From contig RDEW01000056.1 of NCBI GenBank assembly GCA_011109175.1, positions 1-64,000 of the forward strand: 64,000 nucleotides of DNA. The letters run 5' to 3'. Within the stretch, counting starts at the first letter, position 1. Every line of letters begins with the position of its first letter. Shown here one piece after another: positions 21,904 to 34,375 of this stretch. The position numbers and the translations under genes are program-made. Source of the stretch: Dicyema japonicum. Its lineage: Eukaryota; Dicyemida; Rhombozoa; Dicyemidae. The notes under the pieces were generated by a model that was not told the origin of the DNA, did not search any database, and was given only the letters and a program-made list of their open reading frames with translations.

Positions 21904-23250
21904 ATGATAGTTCCACGTTTTTGGCTCGAACAAGACGACAGATTTGTCTATATTTACATAAAAATAGTCCACATACGTGTAATGACCACATATTTAATAG
22001 ATAAGGTTCACAATACTGAAATACTAATATCAGATGACAACACTTTTATCTTCAACTGTGACCCTTATTTTCTCAGGCTCAATTTCCATAATGGGATAGT
22101 CCCCAACAGAAACGGTGACTGTGATTGCTCATATGACGTTGAGCAGGTAAAATTGATAAATAAGGCAGGCGTGATTAAGTTTTCTGTACTAAAACAGACG
22201 AACGGAGAATTCTTTGACGACCTAGAAATGCTGACACAACTTATGACCAAACCTCATGGTGTCGCGCCTGGAAAATCTTGGATTGAAGAACTTGACACTG
22301 AACCATATATCGAGGTCACTGACGACTGTGGTCCTCGTCTCACAGAAGGGTATGGATTTGGTGGAAGACAAAACTTATGTGAGAACAACGAGATCTTCAG
22401 TCAGGTGTGTTTCTAGTAATTCCAGCCTGATTACTCGGACGTGTTTGACCACTCTTGTGTGTTGAAAGGAGTTGAAGTTAGGGAGTCCGTCGAGGATGCT
22501 CACTTCAGCGATGAGCACTATGTGTAATCTTTGTTGCTATTCAGAGTGGACATGATTGACGAGGATAAAGAGATTTCTGCTCTTTGTGTCCCCTGGGATC
22601 AGGACGTACATGCATTCAGTGAGGCAGAGTTGGATGTCCTCAAAGATCTACCCAAAAGAAGCTGTAGTTATAAGTGATTAATCTCAGATCTGTTGGACAG
22701 GCACGAATACTGCCTGGTGACTCTAGGACTCGTGGATATTCTACTGGCGTGCTCCTATGAAAATGTGGCGACCGGGGGAGAGTTTAATGTGCTGTCTAGG
22801 TGTCATTCTAGGTTGAATCCCCATGGACAGTTTCGAGGGTGAGCGCCACATTGAGCTGTTGTGCCAAATTCGAGAATTTTGATCAAGTTGTAAGGTCCTT
22901 CGCTAGGAGGTGTCTGTGCTACCCGTTGTATCGCAGTAGGAAGCTAGTGGAGCACGCGCGTGAATATGCTCTGTGGGTTATGGAATGTAAGTGTGTGAAT
23001 GACTGTGATAGCTCGTGTGAGAGTGTTGAAGTGTCTACTACATGTACGTGGTATTTTCGTGACAGATGTGGGTCATTACTATGTGTTAAACGATATTTTT
23101 ATGAATGACTACTGCGTGTGGGTGCAGTCGTTTGGAGGGTTGACAGAGTTGAGAGAACAGTTGAGGCGATGTGAGATTGATTGGCAAGAGGTTGGCTTTG
23201 GGATTCCTCAGTTGGAGATTGCAGCCACTCTTATTAGTAGTGGAGTGTGA
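21904..23250 (+). CDS. SHQ1: SHQ1, H/ACA ribonucleoprotein assembly factor
   Basis: SHQ1 is a chaperone that holds dyskerin (NAP57/Cbf5) before it joins H/ACA snoRNPs. Eight exons are joined across seven GT...AG introns: 21977-22000, 22147-22164 (18 nt), 22405-22425, 22524-22544, 22664-22687, 22812-22837 and 22987-23011. The N-terminal CS domain reads MIVPRFWLEQDDRFVYIYIK and CDPYFLRLNFHNGIVPNRNG. The SHQ1-specific domain follows: KRSYLLDRHEYCLVTLGLVD, ILLACSYE, RCLCYPLYRSRKL, VLKCLLHVRGIF, VLNDIFMNDYCVWVQ, and the stop is at 23248. All joins keep the frame and restore conserved blocks, so this gene looks intact. The start is the ATG at 21904; an upstream TTG frame is not needed. Confidence 0.93.
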
Positions 23251-23304
23251 TTGGATGTTTTATAATTTGCTTTTCTATGTATTTATTGGTGGTAGTAATT
23301 TACT

Positions 23305-23450
23305 ATGGTCTAGTACAGGGCTCGGCCAATACTTTTGGAGAAGAGCCACTTTTTGACATTTCTGCAAATTACGAAAAATTGAAGAGCCATTTTTTATTTG
23401 CTTACCAATCAAAAGTCCAATAAAAAAATTTATACAAATTTTTTTAATTC
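23305..23450 (+). repeat. hAT-type terminal sequence
   Basis: acagggctcggccaatactt resembles the 5' end of Charlie/Tip-type hAT elements (consensus starts CAGGGGTCGGCAA). No transposase follows before the LINE at 23520, so it is a remnant terminus. Confidence 0.5.
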
Positions 23451-23519
23451 ATAAAATGAATCTGGTTGAGGTGGTGACGTCCCTCTTTGAAAATATGTCT
23501 TCTTCGCGCTTAATTACCC

Positions 23520-26447
23520 GTTGCCCATTCTCTCTTGGTACTTTCAACACTTGAGGCTCGAAGTTCATCACCAAAACATCAACTCGCACGTGATTTATCT
23601 ATCCATGGTGTCAGTATTTGCTGCATTCAAGAGACAAAGATTACAGCATATTCTATTACGAAATTGGATGATTACTACATGATCACTTTGGACTCTGACT
23701 GCCGACATTATGGTCTTGGATTTGCGGTTCACAGGGATCTTTACGACCGTGTGACACGCGTATGGGCTGTCTCGGATCGTATTGCAGTCATGCAACTGAA
23801 GTTTGGAACAAAGCCCAACTCTGTTATTTCTATCATCAATGTTTATGCTCCGACCGCTGTCCGGGCTGATGCCAATCCTGAAGAACTTGGTGCGTTTTAC
23901 TCATGTTTGACAGGGACATATGACTCACTTTCGTCGTCATATCTGACGTTTATTGGTGGAGACTGGAATGCCAGAGTTGGTAAAGTACGGAATGGGGAGA
24001 CTTGTATTGGATCACATGCTCGGAATCGTCGAAATTCCTCTGGTGTCTCATTGGTTCAATTCTGCGAATCCTACAACTTATTTATTACGAACACTGCTTT
24101 TGAACACCCAGCAAGACATAAACTACCTGGACTGGTTCACGAAAGGACAAAAATGGCAACTTGATTAAAATATATAATCAAATTGATTATATCTTGTGCA
24201 GAAGAAGGAAAACAAAGAAACTCGAGAACATACGATGGGCTTGAAACATCAAGTGATCACAAATTGGTGATCACTCGGTTCTCTTTGGGAAGTTTGTACA
24301 AACCTGGAAGATATGGAAAAACGGAATTCGAAAGATTGGATACAGAAACTCTAATAAGCAATGAAATAAAGATGAAAGAGTATGGCGAAAAACTCAGAAA
24401 GGAATTAAGCAAGATGAATACAAACAATAGTGCACAGGATTTGTGGAATGACGTTGGAGTTGCAATGAAGAATACCGCGTCGTTGGTTTTGGGGACTACT
24501 CACAAAAACAAATTCAAATATAACAACGAAGAAATATCATTTATCTTCAGAACAAAAGAATTTGAGGATTAGAATTAATAATTCAAATATACCGAGTCTA
24601 AAAAAAGAGCTAAGGATAGTTCGTAACTCAATTTTAACAAAAATCAAAAAACTTCAAAAATATCAAGTAAAAAAGGAAGTGGAGGAACAGATGAAATCAA
24701 GAAATATAAGAACGGATCCAAAATGTTCAAAGCCATTCGGATTATTAGCAAAAAGAAACGACCAGGGAATATTGTTATTCACGACCAACATGGACGATCA
24801 GTATTGAATGTTATTGAAAAGGCGAACATAGTCTCTTCACACTACTATGACATCTTTAACAATCAAGAAATTGAAAAACTCCAATAACATCAACGGCTCC
24901 TCTTAACTGCCCCATTATTATCGCGGAAACTATCAAGGCAATAGGAAAACTAAACTACAGGAAAGCGGCTGGTCCTGATAATATACCTGCAGAGTTAATA
25001 AAATGTGGACCCACTGAATTGGGTGAAATAATCACCATCATACTCAATAAAGCATTTGAAGACAAAAACGATCTTGGAATTGGGAGAGGATGGCTAATTC
25101 CAATACCAAAACCTGGGAAACCTAGAGGTCCCGCAAACAGTCTAAGACCAATAATTCTATTATCGGTCTTACGGAAAACCCTCTCTATCATTGTATTAAA
25201 TCGAATCAAAGGGAAAGTCGACAAATTCTTATCGCCTGGACAAAGCGGTTTCAGGGAAAAAAGATCAACCGCCGACATAGTATGGACGCACAGATGGTCT
25301 GGCGCTATATGTCAGAAATACAAAAAATGCATAGAAGTTCTGGGGATCGACATGAGTCGTGCATTCGACTCTGTACACAGGGGACTACTTATTAACATTC
25401 TGAATACATTTCTAGACACGGATGATGTTAGAATTATTTCCTTGCTCCTAGAAGATACTCACCTGGCTGTCAAAATCGGAAATACCGCTTCCAATTTTTT
25501 TAAAACCACTCGGGGAGTTCCACAAGGGGATTCGTTGTCTCCTATTCTATTTATTATTTATCTTGAGGCTGCACTGAGGGATTTCAGATTATCCATTAAA
25601 GGACAATATTATGAGTTGATTTACGCAGACGATCTGGACTTTGTATCGGATGATTCTGAATTTCTCAAGTACATAAACGAACATCTTCCTAACATTTTCC
25701 AAAAATGGTTCTTGAAGATAAACACTGACAAAACGGAATTTACATCATTCAGCCGTGCAGAGAGGATATCCGACGAGACGTGGAGAAGACATAAGAAGGT
25801 CGGATCGCTCTTGGGGACGAGGAAGATGTAGCTCGACGGAAAATCCTTGCATCTGGTGCTTTCAGAAGCCTATCTAAAATATGGAGTTCGGGAAGAAGAC
25901 TTTGTGGAAAAATAAAGCTTATGATATACAAATACTTTGTTGTGCCCATCCTAATATATAACTGTGGGACATGGGGTTTGTCTAAACGGGCAATGGAGTC
26001 TATTGACAGTTTCGACCGCAGTATGCTTCGGAAGGCACTTAATATTCACTACAAAATGAAGATCAAAAACGAACAATTATATAAGTTGAGCAAAACAGAA
26101 CCATTATCCATGGAAATCAGAAGATCGAGATGGAGACTGTTCGGTCACATTCTGAGGATGGACCTGGATGTCCCGGCAAATCACGTAATAGATGAATATT
26201 TCATGAAAAAAACAAAATCATTCCGAGGAAGGCCTAGAACAACCTTACCTATCACGCTAAATGAGGACCTAAAAGCCATAGGCAGGGAGTTGAAAACAAT
26301 GGATGACCTCGATGAACTAAGAGATCTTGCGAAACGGAGAGGCCTTTGGATGCGATTGGTGCAAAGGGTGGCCGGCGCGGCACAAGGGAACCTTAATTGA
26401 CTTTTGTTTTTTTATGTGTTCTCGGCAGTGCTGATAATAATAATAAT
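23520..26447 (+). mobile_element. Family B LINE, near full length, frameshifted
   Basis: From 5' to 3': an APE endonuclease (HQLARDLSIHG, CCIQETKI, INVYAPT, FIGGDWNARVG, SSDHKLVITRF), a linker, reverse transcriptase from about 24900 (RKAAGPDNIPAELIKCG, DMSRAFDSV, GVPQGDSLSPILFIIYLEA, YADDLDFVS), and a C-terminal region (RSRWRLFGHILRMD, RGRPRTTLPI). It ends ctcggcagtgctgataataataataat at about 26447. Several 1-nt shifts break the ORF (for example near 23550, 24130 and 25830), but the RT frame 25019-25831 is intact over 270 residues and keeps all catalytic Asp residues. The clade is not settled (RTE-like by the C-terminus). Confidence 0.9.
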
Positions 26448-26449
26448 GA

Positions 26450-27121
26450 AATCTGATAGGGAATTCCAAGTTTTGTAAATAATATTCCTCAGGTTTTCCA
26501 GTTTTATATCAATATTGCTGTATTTGCATTCTACATAATAATTCCTCTTTACCAGGTTTTCAAATTCTTCAGAAAGACGAATAAATTTTTGATTCTCATA
26601 AATCTTTACATGTCAAGAGCAATAGTTGCATTTCAAATTCAGCTGCGCTAATTTCAAAGTGCTCACTTTAGCACATAAGGATTATAACAAACTATAGAGT
26701 TTTCTTTTCTAAAATCCTGAAATCTATATTTAAACATTAATTTATAACGAAAGACATTTTTTTTAAATAAGTTTAATATTATAAACTTGATTACTTACTC
26801 CTAAATATTGACGTAATTTAGAGAAATGTAAAATATTCCTGTTCTATATCCTCTTCTAACAAAATCACTTCCTCAAACATGAAAAGGCTATATTTCCACT
26901 TTCTTGAGATTCTGAGTTTAGTTGGTTGATACAATGTAACCTAATCACTTCATGGTCAATTTTCTTTTTAATTAGTGTGATAAATCCCTTTCTCGATCCT
27001 ATCATTCTTGCAGCACCGTCAGTTGAATTTGATACGATTTTATTGAGTAGAATAAAATTAGTTTCCAGATATTCTACAACTGTGTCGACAATATCTTGAC
27101 CACGGGGTTGACTCTTTAGAG
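26450..27121 (-). mobile_element. hAT transposase fragment
   Basis: The minus strand at about 26860-27120 reads GQDIVDTVVEYLETNF, STDGAARMIGSRKGFITLIK and HEVIRLHCI, typical of the hAT catalytic region around the second Asp. Further down the frame decays with many stops to the LINE tail at 26447. Confidence 0.65.
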
Positions 27122-27835
27122 CAGAGGTATCAAAGATATGGCCCGCGAGTTTGAAAGTGTATTTAAAATAAAATCTTATCGGTTTTACTAACGAATTACC
27201 ATATCATTCCGAAGTAAGGTGCTTAAGTCCAAGTGTGTATTAAAGAGATTTTTTGATTTAAGAGAAGAAATCAAACACTTCATGTTTGCAAAGAACAAAC
27301 CATTATCAGAATTTTGATTGGTTGCTAGATTTGCTTTTTTGTGGATATTACAGAACACACTTAACAAAGTTTGCAAAGGCCGACATAAAGTTGTTACACA
27401 ATATTTGCATACAAGCTTTCACCATGAAACTAATGTTATGGAGACACAATTGACAGTGGGAAACACTGAGCATTTTTCTTGTTTGAAAAGTGTAATTTCC
27501 ACCACATCTAATGTTGACATGAATCAGTATAAAAAAATTACAGGATTGCTACGATAGTTTGAGACACGTTTTTGAAATTTTCCGTGTACTTGAAAATGAA
27601 TTTACTGTTTTTCGATTACCATTTACTGCAAATGTTGCTCATCTTCCAGCCTAGCCTACAACTGGAAATTATTGATTTGAAATGTGACTCAGATCTGAAA
27701 AATAAATTCACCATGGTGGACTTAGGCAGCTTTTATTTCTTGCTGAAGTATCCCAACTTAACAGCCCTAGCTGCGAAGATTTTGTCCATGTTTGGGAGTA
27801 CTATGTGAACAACTGTTCTCTTTAATAAACATAAA
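27122..27835 (+). mobile_element. hAT terminus and transposase C-terminal part
   Basis: cagaggtatcaaagatatgg (about 27122) followed by cccgcg is the classic hAT end. On the plus strand 27560-27835 reads ENEFTVFRLPF, LQLEIIDLKCD, YPNLTALAAKILSMFGST and CEQLFSL, the hAT C-terminal dimerisation region. Frames are broken and the 5' part is unclear. Confidence 0.7.
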
Positions 27836-27979
27836 CAAACAAGATTTCGTTCGAGGTTCACACACAATCATCTAAGTGTGAAATTCTAAGATTGAGGTAA
27901 CTCAGGATTTTACACCAGATATATTGAAGCTATTATGAAGAAAAAGGATATCAAGTTTCAGGAACATATTTTAATTATA

Positions 27980-29450
27980 TTATTAGCACTTATCGCCGGA
28001 CCAGACTTCATTACTGCAGAACTTTTACAATACGGCCCGAGGAGCTAATTGAAATGATTACTAACATTTTCAACCGGTCTCTCGAGGGTGCAGATGAACT
28101 GGAACTGGGAAAAGGGTGGCTAATTCCACTACAAAAACCGGGAAAAGTAAAGGCCCTCTCACAACTTCAGACCTATTATACTCCTAACCTCCATACGAAA
28201 ACATTATCCCTCATGCTTTTAAACCGAATAAAGGAGAGGGTGAACATATTTCTTTCGGACGGCCAAAGTGGATTCCGGACGGGCAGGTCCACGGCTGACG
28301 TGGTATGGGGGCACAGGTGTATTGTGCCTGTGCCAAAAAATACAAAAAATCTATTGAGATACTTGGTATCGACATGTCCCGTGCGTTCGACTCGGTGGAC
28401 CGTGGAAAACTTATGGAAGGTTGGAGAGTTTTCTACTGCCTGACGATGTCAAAATAATACACTTACTCATGCGGAACACTCAACTTGCCGTCAAAATTGG
28501 TGACTCTACCTCTAACTTTTTTTCGACTCACGTGGAGTTCCACAGGGGACTCACTATCCCGGTCCTCTTTATTGTCTACCTTGAGGCCGCACTAAGAGAG
28601 TTCAGACCCCTGGTTGGCAACAATTATAACGAGATAATCTACGCGGACGACCTGGACTTTGTTTCTGAGGATATTCAAGTACTTCAACACATGCTTAACG
28701 TTCTTCCACACGTATTCTCGAAATGGTTCTTAACCGTTAACACCGATAAAACAGAGTTCAAACACTTACACGCAATGTCGAAAGATCGGACGAGTCTTGG
28801 AGAAAGCAAAGAAGGTGGGTTCGCTTCTCGGGGACTCAGAAGATGTTTCTCGGAGGAAAATCCTCGCAATGTGTGCACTAAAGAAAGTATCGAATATCAT
28901 AAGAAGAGGATGGGATTAAACACCAAACTCAGAATATATAAGGCTTTTGTCATCCCCGTCCTGACCTACAATTCAGGCACTTGGGGAATCTCTAAACAAG
29001 AGATGGACCGTCTTGACGCTTTCCACAGGACACAATTGAAATCAGTAATCAAGATCAAGTGGCCTAAGAAGATCTCAAACAATGACCTCTACTCGAAGTG
29101 CAAATCTGGTATACTATCCGAGGAGATCTTCAGATCAAGATGGAGTCTCTTTGGACATATCTTACGTCTAAATGCTCAAGACCCGCGAATATCGCCATGG
29201 AAAAACTACCTAATGCATACGGGAGCCGGTTTCCGTGGAAGACCAAGAGTCACACTCCCAACTATTTGAATGGAGACCTGTCGGCTGTGGGACTGAAGCT
29301 CACTTCCGCAGACGACCTAGATACCTTAAGGGAACTGGCACGAAGTAGAGGGTCCTGGAAAAGGCTGATAGAGAGGATGGCTAGAAATACGGCACAAGGG
29401 AGGCTTGATTAATTTTATGACTTCTCGGGAGTGCTTTAAATAATAATAAT
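27980..29450 (+). mobile_element. Family B LINE, 5'-truncated copy
   Basis: It begins inside the reverse transcriptase (AGPDFITAELLQYG-like), then GKGWLIPLQKPGK, FRTGRSTADVVWGH, IYADDLDFVSED (28421-29269 frame), FRSRWSLFGHILRL, RGRPRVTLP, and finishes AQGRLD with a stop. The 3' end is cttctcgggagtgctttaaa plus a TAA microsatellite to 29450, where it meets the minus-strand copy tail to tail. Confidence 0.88.
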
Positions 29451-32130
29451 ACTTATTGCTATGTCATAGGACTTGACAAAGCATGTGCAACACGAGTTAG
29501 CAAGTCACTAGTTAATTTCATCCACTTTCTCCTATTCGAAGCCGTAGTGCGTAACCAGTCAAGATCCTCTCCACTTCCAAGATGCCGTCCCATTTCTTTG
29601 AGGTCCTTGTCGAGAACGACTGGCAGTGTCGTCCTTGGGCGACCACGGAAACGGGGGGCCTCCAACATGAAGTAATCCTCCATGGCTAAGTTCGCGGAGG
29701 CATCTAGGTCCAGTCGCAGAATATGACCGAAAAGCCTCCATCGTGTATCCAGAATTTCATTTGAAATTTCAGAGATCCTCGTCCTTTTATAGAGAAGATT
29801 AGATGACATCCTCGTATCACTTCTTTCGAACATCATATGTCGTAGTTGGTCTCTATGAAACGCATTAAGCCTCTTCAGTTCATTTCTTGAGCAGGGCCAG
29901 GTACCAGCGTTATACCGTAGTATGGGTTTCATTAGCGAGTTGTATAATCAAGTTTTTGTTATAATGTCAAGGCCCTTTTTGTAAGCCAGTGTTCTTTAAT
30001 CTGGAGAGGGCAGTTTGTGCTAGGGTTTTCCTTCTCGTAATTTCTTCATGGTCTCCTAGGAGGGAGCCAAGCTTTTTGCACTTGCGCCAGTACTCCTCCG
30101 TCCTTGTTTCTTCCCTCTTGAGTTCAGTTACTCAGTCTTGTCCGGATTTACTGTTAGGAACCATTCGGCTAGTCTTCCAGCACTTCTTCCATCAAGCGGG
30201 TGAGCGGTATTTTGTTTGAAATAAAGTCTACGTCGTCAGCATACGCAATAATGTTTGTCTTTTCACCCATTATCGGTTTTGACTCCCGTAAAGCAGCTTC
30301 AAGGTATATGACAAAAAGTATAGGTGATAATGGGTCTCCCTGTGGAGTGCCAACAGTCGTCTCAAATCGGCGAGACAAGGCTCCCCCGACTCTTACAGTG
30401 AGCCAAGTATCAGCTAGGAGGGTGGTGGCCATTCTGACAGTGGAAGCGTCTAGGAAACTTTCCAAAACCAGTATTAGCCTCCGTCTGTCGACAGAGTCGA
30501 AGGCCCTCGAAATGTCGATTCCGAGGATGGTTGTAGACATTTTGAACTTTTGAACGGCCGCAGATCTCCACTTGTGGGACCACAAAACATCGGAAGTAGA
30601 TCTTCCTTTTCGGAATCCGCTGTGGTATAGCGACAGAAAAGTATCTAGGCGTCCTTCCATCCTTTGTAATGTTATGTTCGCCAGAATTTTCCGAAGTGAA
30701 TTCATTAATATGACTGGACGGAGGTTCTCCACCTTAGCTCTTGGTTTATTCGCCTTCTGTACAGGTATCAAGATACCCTCTCCCAGGGTCAGCGTGTGAC
30801 CATAATAGTACATTTCATTCAGGATCCTAGCGATGCATTCATACAGCTTTTGGGTTCCATATTTGAAGAATTCACCGAGTCCGTCGGGGCCAGGAGTCCT
30901 GTTGTTTTTCAACTTGGAACTCGCAAGTTCAACTTTAAATGATGTGATTTCCTTATCCAATTTTCCTCGTTCTAGGATGATAGTGTCGTTTCTTGGATTG
31001 AAAAGTTTTCCAAAGTGGGCAGCGATAATTTCGCCACTTCCCTTTGGTCCACAATCTGCGCTCCTTTGTCATCTCTTATCATTATCGGTTGATGGGGTCT
31101 CATTCCTTTCATCTGTTTCACAGCCTCGTAGAATCTAGCGTTGTCCTTGAGAGATTCTATCTTCTTAATCTGGTCCAGTGCTCTATTTCTGTTATGCTGG
31201 CGTATAGTTTTTCTTATTTTTGCTTTGATGGTTTTTATTTCTAGCCGCAATTTTGATTTTACATTCGAATCGTCAGTATTTTGATATAGCATCCATATGG
31301 TCTTCTGCTTATTGGCAAGGTCCTTCACCGTGTAAATGTCATTGTGCGATGGGATTTTTTCATGTTCTTTCAATAGATGCAGACTGGCTCCTTTGTGTAT
31401 TGACTGCTTTACAAAATCCCAGGATTTTCCGGGCGGCAAATCTGTAGGCATGTTTTCTAGTTCTGCATCCAGATATTCTTTAAATGCTAGGGCCCTTTCT
31501 GATTAAGGATTCCAAATTATAACGTTTATAGTTGGGTTCTGTGGTTTCAATGTGCTTCCATTTCGTTCTTTGTAGTACCATAAATCTCTTTAGAGAAAGT
31601 CTAGCAATAACCATTTTGTGGTCGCTGTCGATAATAGATCCACCATAAGCTCGTGCATCAAGTATAATCCCTCGATCTTTTTGCCTGCATATGATATAGT
31701 CGATCTGGTTGTACATACTTATCACTCGCCCTTCGGAATTTGTTCCCGACCACGTAGATTTATGTCTGGCTGGATGCATGAAGGCTGTATTGCATAAAAC
31801 TAAGTTGTTCGTTTTACAGAAGTTAGCTAGTAGAGTTCCCGGGAGATTTCTTTTCCCCCTACCATGCCTTCCCATGAATGTCTCATCGGTCGTAACCTGG
31901 GTGCCAGCTTTCGCATTTAGGTCTCCTGCGATCATTACTAATGTTGAGAGAGCATACTTGGAGAAGACGGCAGAAAGACTGGTGTAAAAGTCATCAATCT
32001 CTCAGGGTTTTTATTAAGCCATCCACTGTGAGGGGCGTACACGTTTATTATAGTTAGATATTTCTTCGACGGGTTGAGGTCATCCAGTTTCAATTGCAAC
32101 ACTTCGATTCTATCATTCACACTGTAATAT
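29451..32130 (-). mobile_element. Family B LINE, most complete minus-strand copy
   Basis: Minus strand: endonuclease (YLTIINVYAPHSGW, MIAGDLNAKAG, SDHKMVIARLS), linker, reverse transcriptase 30169-30960 (LGIDISRAFDSVDRRR, TPQGDPLSPILFVIYLEAAL, AYADDVDFIS) and C-terminus 29459-29932 (TRWRLFGHILRLDLD, RGRPRTTLPVV). The 5' end is cut at about 32130. A few frame breaks (near 30160, 30970 and 31490) make it inactive as read. Confidence 0.9.
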
Positions 32131-32474
32131 CGGCAGACTCTCTTGGATAGATCATAAAAATCATAGTATAAATCAAATACCCGGTTAAATCAAAAATTAA
32201 TAGGCCGAGGAAAAAATGAATTTGACCACTCCTGCTTTATAGGCATAATGCCAAAAGTTCTTGTCCAAGGAAGCCTCGAGACACATAAATGAACAAACGG
32301 AGACACCTAAGGATAACATTAAAAAAAACATGAGTTAAAAGTGAATGCGAAAGATGCAGTTTATTCAGATTGAAAATGTCGTGTATTATAAATTTGTTAT
32401 TGTTGGGCATATATCACTGTACAACTAGAATTTAATGTTAATTGTATAAATTTTTTGATTATTAAAAAAAATAA

Positions 32475-32600
32475 TAATACAGTAAAGTCCCTTAAATTGG
32501 CTCAAATTTGTTCCTGAACTATTTTTGGCCAATTTTTCAAGAAAATATTCAAAAAAACCAAAAATTGTTTCTTTGGCTTAAAAGGTTGCCGACCCCTGGT
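32475..32600 (-). repeat. hAT terminal repeat fragment
   Basis: The plus-strand sequence ends aaggttgccgacccctgg at 32581-32598, the complement of the hAT terminal consensus CAGGGGTCGGCAACC. Only the terminus and flanking AT-rich DNA are seen. About 32130-32475 has nothing I recognise. Confidence 0.55.
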
Positions 32601-33189
32601 CTAATATTATGGGTGTCTTTTTGTGGGATAATTTCGGTAGTCTTGTGTGGCATGATTAGTCAAAGAAGGAAATAAGTATCATAAAGGGGGAATTACTTGG
32701 ACTGGCTCAAGAAAAGACAAAATAGAAACATTTACCAAATATACCACCAAATTGATTACGTCCTATTTAGAAGAAATGTGAAAAAGATATTGTGAGGTCA
32801 GAACCTAGGACGATCTTGAGACAAGTAGTGACCACAAAATGGTTGTGACTCGGATTGTCTTGAAGAGAACAGTTGGTATACACAACCGAACAAGCGACAT
32901 AGAAATTATTGATACAGATAAACTAGTTTACCAAGATTATTTTGGACTATATTAATCAGATTTTAACAAAAAGGAAATTCAAGATAATCCGAATACTCAA
33001 AACACCAAGTCATATCATTTTATTGGTGTCTCACTCGACGCTATTAATAAGCTAAACTGTAACGGGGTCCCAGGTGATATTTCTGTGTGTTATATCAATT
33101 TGGGCCTATTGAAACTGACAGAGGTTATTACACAACACACTAAATGAAGCTCTTGAAGAGGACCAAGAACTATACCATTTCAGGTTTAA

Positions 33190-33365
33190 AGTGGGTCTTA
33201 CCAAAAGCAAAGTGGGTCTTACCAAAAGCAAAGTGGGTCTTACCAAAAGCAAAGTGGAACTTACCAAAAGCAAAGTGGAACTTACCAAAAGCAAAGTGGA
33301 ACTTACCAAAAGCAAAGTGGAACTTACCAAAAGCAAAGTGGAACTTACCAAAAGCAAAGTGGAAC
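33190..33365 (+). repeat. 21-bp tandem array, left TIR (about 8 units)
   Basis: The unit contains cttaccaaaagcaaagtgg. Translated, it reads WVLPKAK three times, then WNLPKAK five times. It is the inverted counterpart of the array at 34110-34375. Confidence 0.95.
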
Positions 33366-33374
33366 AAAAATTAT

Positions 33375-33734
33375 TTAATAAACCATGTCATCATTATTTA
33401 ACACCGATGGGGCCAACCTCTGAATTCTAGCAATTACGGTGTTGCATAAAGATGGAGTGATTATACATAATGAATTAATCATACTTTCTTCTAACTTTTG
33501 AAGTCGAAACTCCGTAGTTGACAAAGCTTCTTGTCTCACACCATTCAAAATATTTTTCATATCTGTAGCAATGTGTCTTTTTACATCAGCTTTGAAAACT
33601 GACCAAATATTCTCAATTGGGTTGAGCATAGGGCTATAGGGACCCAATCTTAAAATTTTATTTCCGATGAATTCATTATCTTTGACAATTTCTTCAATTC
33701 CTGAATGGCATGGAGTATTGTCTACTACTAGCAC
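33375..33734 (-). pseudogene. Mariner-type transposase, C-terminal DDE half
   Basis: The frame reads VVDNTPCHSG, ILRLGPYSPMLNPIENIWSVFK and a helical tail. DNxPCH with the second catalytic Asp and LNPIENIW with the final acidic residue are the hallmark of the Tc1/mariner/IS630 DDE domain. Upstream the frame extends to FPVVLVVDN and then runs into the 21-bp array, so the DNA-binding N-terminus and the first catalytic Asp are missing. Not functional alone. Confidence 0.85.
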
Positions 33735-33763
33735 TACTGGAAAATATATAGGTTTTTTGCTTA

Positions 33764-34072
33764 GTCACTTTTGCAATTGATCTCGACACTTTTGCATGTT
33801 GCTTTGTCACTTTTGCAAATGATCTCGTCACTTTTGCAATTGATCTCGACACTTTTGCATGTTGCTTTGTCACTTTTGCAAATGATCTCGTCACTTTTGC
33901 AATTGATCTCGACACTTTTGCATGTTGCTTTGTCACTTTTGCGATTGATCTCGACACTTTTGCAATTGATCTCGACACTTTTGCATGTTGCTTTGTCACT
34001 TTTGCGATTGATCTCGACACTTTTGCGAATGATCTCGACACTTTTGCGATTGATCTCGACACTTTTGCAATT
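33764..34072. repeat. Second 21-bp tandem array (about 14 units)
   Basis: The unit contains cacttttgcaattgatctcg. On the minus strand the 7-residue units are SRSIAKV, TRSFAKV and TKQHAKV, alternating in a 63-bp higher-order pattern in part of the array. The sequence is unrelated to the TIR arrays although the period is the same. Confidence 0.93.
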
Positions 34073-34109
34073 GAAATTAATCTTCATCCTATAACAAAAA
34101 ATAATTTTT

Positions 34110-34375
34110 GTTCCACTTTGATTTTTGGTAAGTACCACTTTGATTTTGGTAAGACCCACTTTGCTTTTGGTAAGTACCACTTTGCTTTTGGTAAGTACCA
34201 CTTTGCTTTGGTAAGTCCCAATTTGCTTTTGGTAAGACCCAATTTGCTTTTGGTAAGACCCAATTTGCTTTTGGTAAGACCCAATTTGCTTTTGGTAAGA
34301 CCCAATTTGCTTTTGGTAAGACCCAATTTGCTTTTGGTAAGACCCAATTTGCTTTTGGTAAGACCCACTTTAAAC
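34110..34375 (-). repeat. 21-bp tandem array, right TIR (about 12-13 units)
   Basis: Minus-strand units translate LGLTKSK repeatedly and then, after a one-base slip near 34207, WYLPKAK. It is inverted relative to 33190-33365, and the outermost units at the two ends match best. Confidence 0.95.

Noticed and set aside
22065-22250. Minus-strand ORF within SHQ1
   Set aside because: Shadow of the SHQ1 coding exon in the opposite strand.
33144-33430. Proteins made of WNLPKAK or VELTKSK repeats
   Set aside because: All frames of a 21-bp array without stops are open; this reflects the tandem repeat of the transposon end, not a gene.
33771-34094. Leu/Ser-rich repeat protein on the plus strand
   Set aside because: Same reason: it is the inner 21-bp array read in another frame.
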